Shown in pieces: positions 61,701 to 62,099 of a stretch of DNA of 62,099 bases. The notes under the pieces were generated by a model. That model saw only the letters and a list, made by a program, of their open reading frames with translations, ran no database searches and had not been told where the DNA came from. The translations under genes were made by a program, and so were the position numbers. Within the stretch, counting starts at the first letter, position 1. The number at the start of each line of letters is the position of its first letter. Source of the stretch: Candidatus Melainabacteria bacterium (GTDB lineage Bacteria; Cyanobacteriota; Vampirovibrionia; Obscuribacterales; Obscuribacteraceae); assembly GCA_016212515.1 (NCBI GenBank), contig JACRFZ010000051.1, forward strand, positions 1 to 62,099, read 5' to 3'.

Positions 61701-62099
61701 AGCCGTGCGCATGACCATTGACGATCTGAAGGCCCAGCCAAGAAGAGTCTTGACCACCCCTTACTGGACCGGTATCACCAATGGTGAGAGGACCTATTCG
61801 GCCTACTGCCAGAACATCGAGGAAGAAATACCCTGGCGCACCCTCACCGGCAGGCAGCACTTCTACCTCGACCACCCGATCTACCTCGACTTTGGCGAGC
61901 ATCTTCCCACCTTTAAACCCAAGCCCGCGCCGGTGCAGTACGCCGACCTTAAATTCACCGAAAACGCGGGAAAATCCATGATGCTGAACTATCTGACTCC
62001 CCATGGGAAATGGCACATCCATTCGACTTACGGCGACAACCAGCGCATGACCACACTCTCGCGCGGCGTCGAGCCGTTCTGGATGAACGACCGGGACGC
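58786..62099 (+). CDS. narG: Respiratory nitrate reductase alpha subunit (NarG), cut by window edge
   Basis: NarG is the molybdenum (bis-MGD) catalytic subunit that reduces nitrate to nitrite. The FS0 cluster ligands are intact with canonical spacing (H33, C37, C41, C76). The Mo-ligand Asp203 lies in [23 protein letters not shown], which is very close to the E. coli sequence. The FeS/Tat-type N-terminal region starts MAWIRDIF and has no export twin-Arg motif. AGGAGG precedes the ATG at 58786. About 1,104 codons are in the window; a full NarG has about 1,230, so narHJI genes should follow outside. Mo cofactor is made by the operon at 53-57 kb. Confidence 0.97.
   Translation, partial: [1104 protein letters not shown]

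Noticed and set aside
1..62099. CRISPR array, prophage or plasmid origin
   Set aside because: No regularly spaced repeats with unique spacers, phage structural genes or replication-initiator genes were seen.

Overview
The window (62,099 bp, moderately GC-rich) is a dense stretch of bacterial chromosome with short intergenic gaps, a mix of AUG, GUG and UUG starts and many start/stop overlaps. Several proteins carry lipoboxes or signal peptides, and there are c-type cytochromes, many TPR proteins and no phage or plasmid backbone. A Zn-type HemB, a DHH-CBS-CCA fusion enzyme, a four-gene heme block (hemA-C-D-B) and a Thermus-like narC-narG order suggest a diderm heterotroph able to respire nitrate. 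My best guess is a non-photosynthetic relative of Cyanobacteria (Vampirovibrionia, Obscuribacterales-like). That placement is inference from protein character; no 16S or database comparison was possible.

Layout. 1-4.4 kb: murD (cut by the left edge), a large exported TPR protein and a yebC regulator. 4.9-9 kb: an RlpA-like exported protein, gltX and cysS. 9-13.6 kb (minus strand): a lipoprotein with a TonB-C-like domain, two related multi-pass proteins resembling GT-C glycosyltransferases, and an orphan OmpR-type response regulator. 13.9-22 kb: DUF1444 and DUF4253 proteins around a tRNA-Ser(CGA), an exported SRPBCC protein, a lipid kinase and a DHH-CBS-CCA fusion enzyme. 21.7-26.2 kb: an NfeD-like protein with a His-rich loop, a flotillin, a P-loop NTPase with no ordinary start codon and a BtuF/TroA-like binding protein. 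26.2-27.4 kb: a protein built on an IS1595-type zinc ribbon but without the DDE transposase domain. 27.9-32.2 kb: hemA, hemC, hemD and hemB.

32-44 kb is accessory and envelope-rich. It holds a secreted Gly/Asn/Trp repeat peptide, a duplicated YcxB-like membrane protein, a methyltransferase, the 4.5S SRP RNA gene, a free-standing double MshEN-like protein, a membrane sensor whose histidine-kinase core has lost its catalytic residues, a beta-helix protein, TPR proteins, a DUF4265 protein, a radical SAM protein and a Flp-pilin-like peptide. 44.5-53 kb: a fused 5-oxoprolinase/hydantoinase, a SugE/Gdx-type SMR exporter preceded by a textbook-like guanidine-II (mini-ykkC) riboswitch, a lipoprotein, a degenerate GGDEF protein, a thioredoxin-like ferredoxin and an S9 peptidase. 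53-62 kb: moaD-moaE-moaA-moaCB-moeA, a convergent Rrf2 regulator, then a di-heme cytochrome c (narC-like) and narG, cut by the right edge. The molybdenum-cofactor block, the Fe-S-type regulator and nitrate reductase form one coherent anaerobic-respiration module.

The strongest non-protein signals are the guanidine-II riboswitch with its own promoter, the SRP RNA and the tRNA-Ser. The strongest protein oddities are the pseudokinase sensor, the free-standing MshEN pair, the zinc-ribbon transposase derivative and the NTPase with an apparent AUU/AUC start.
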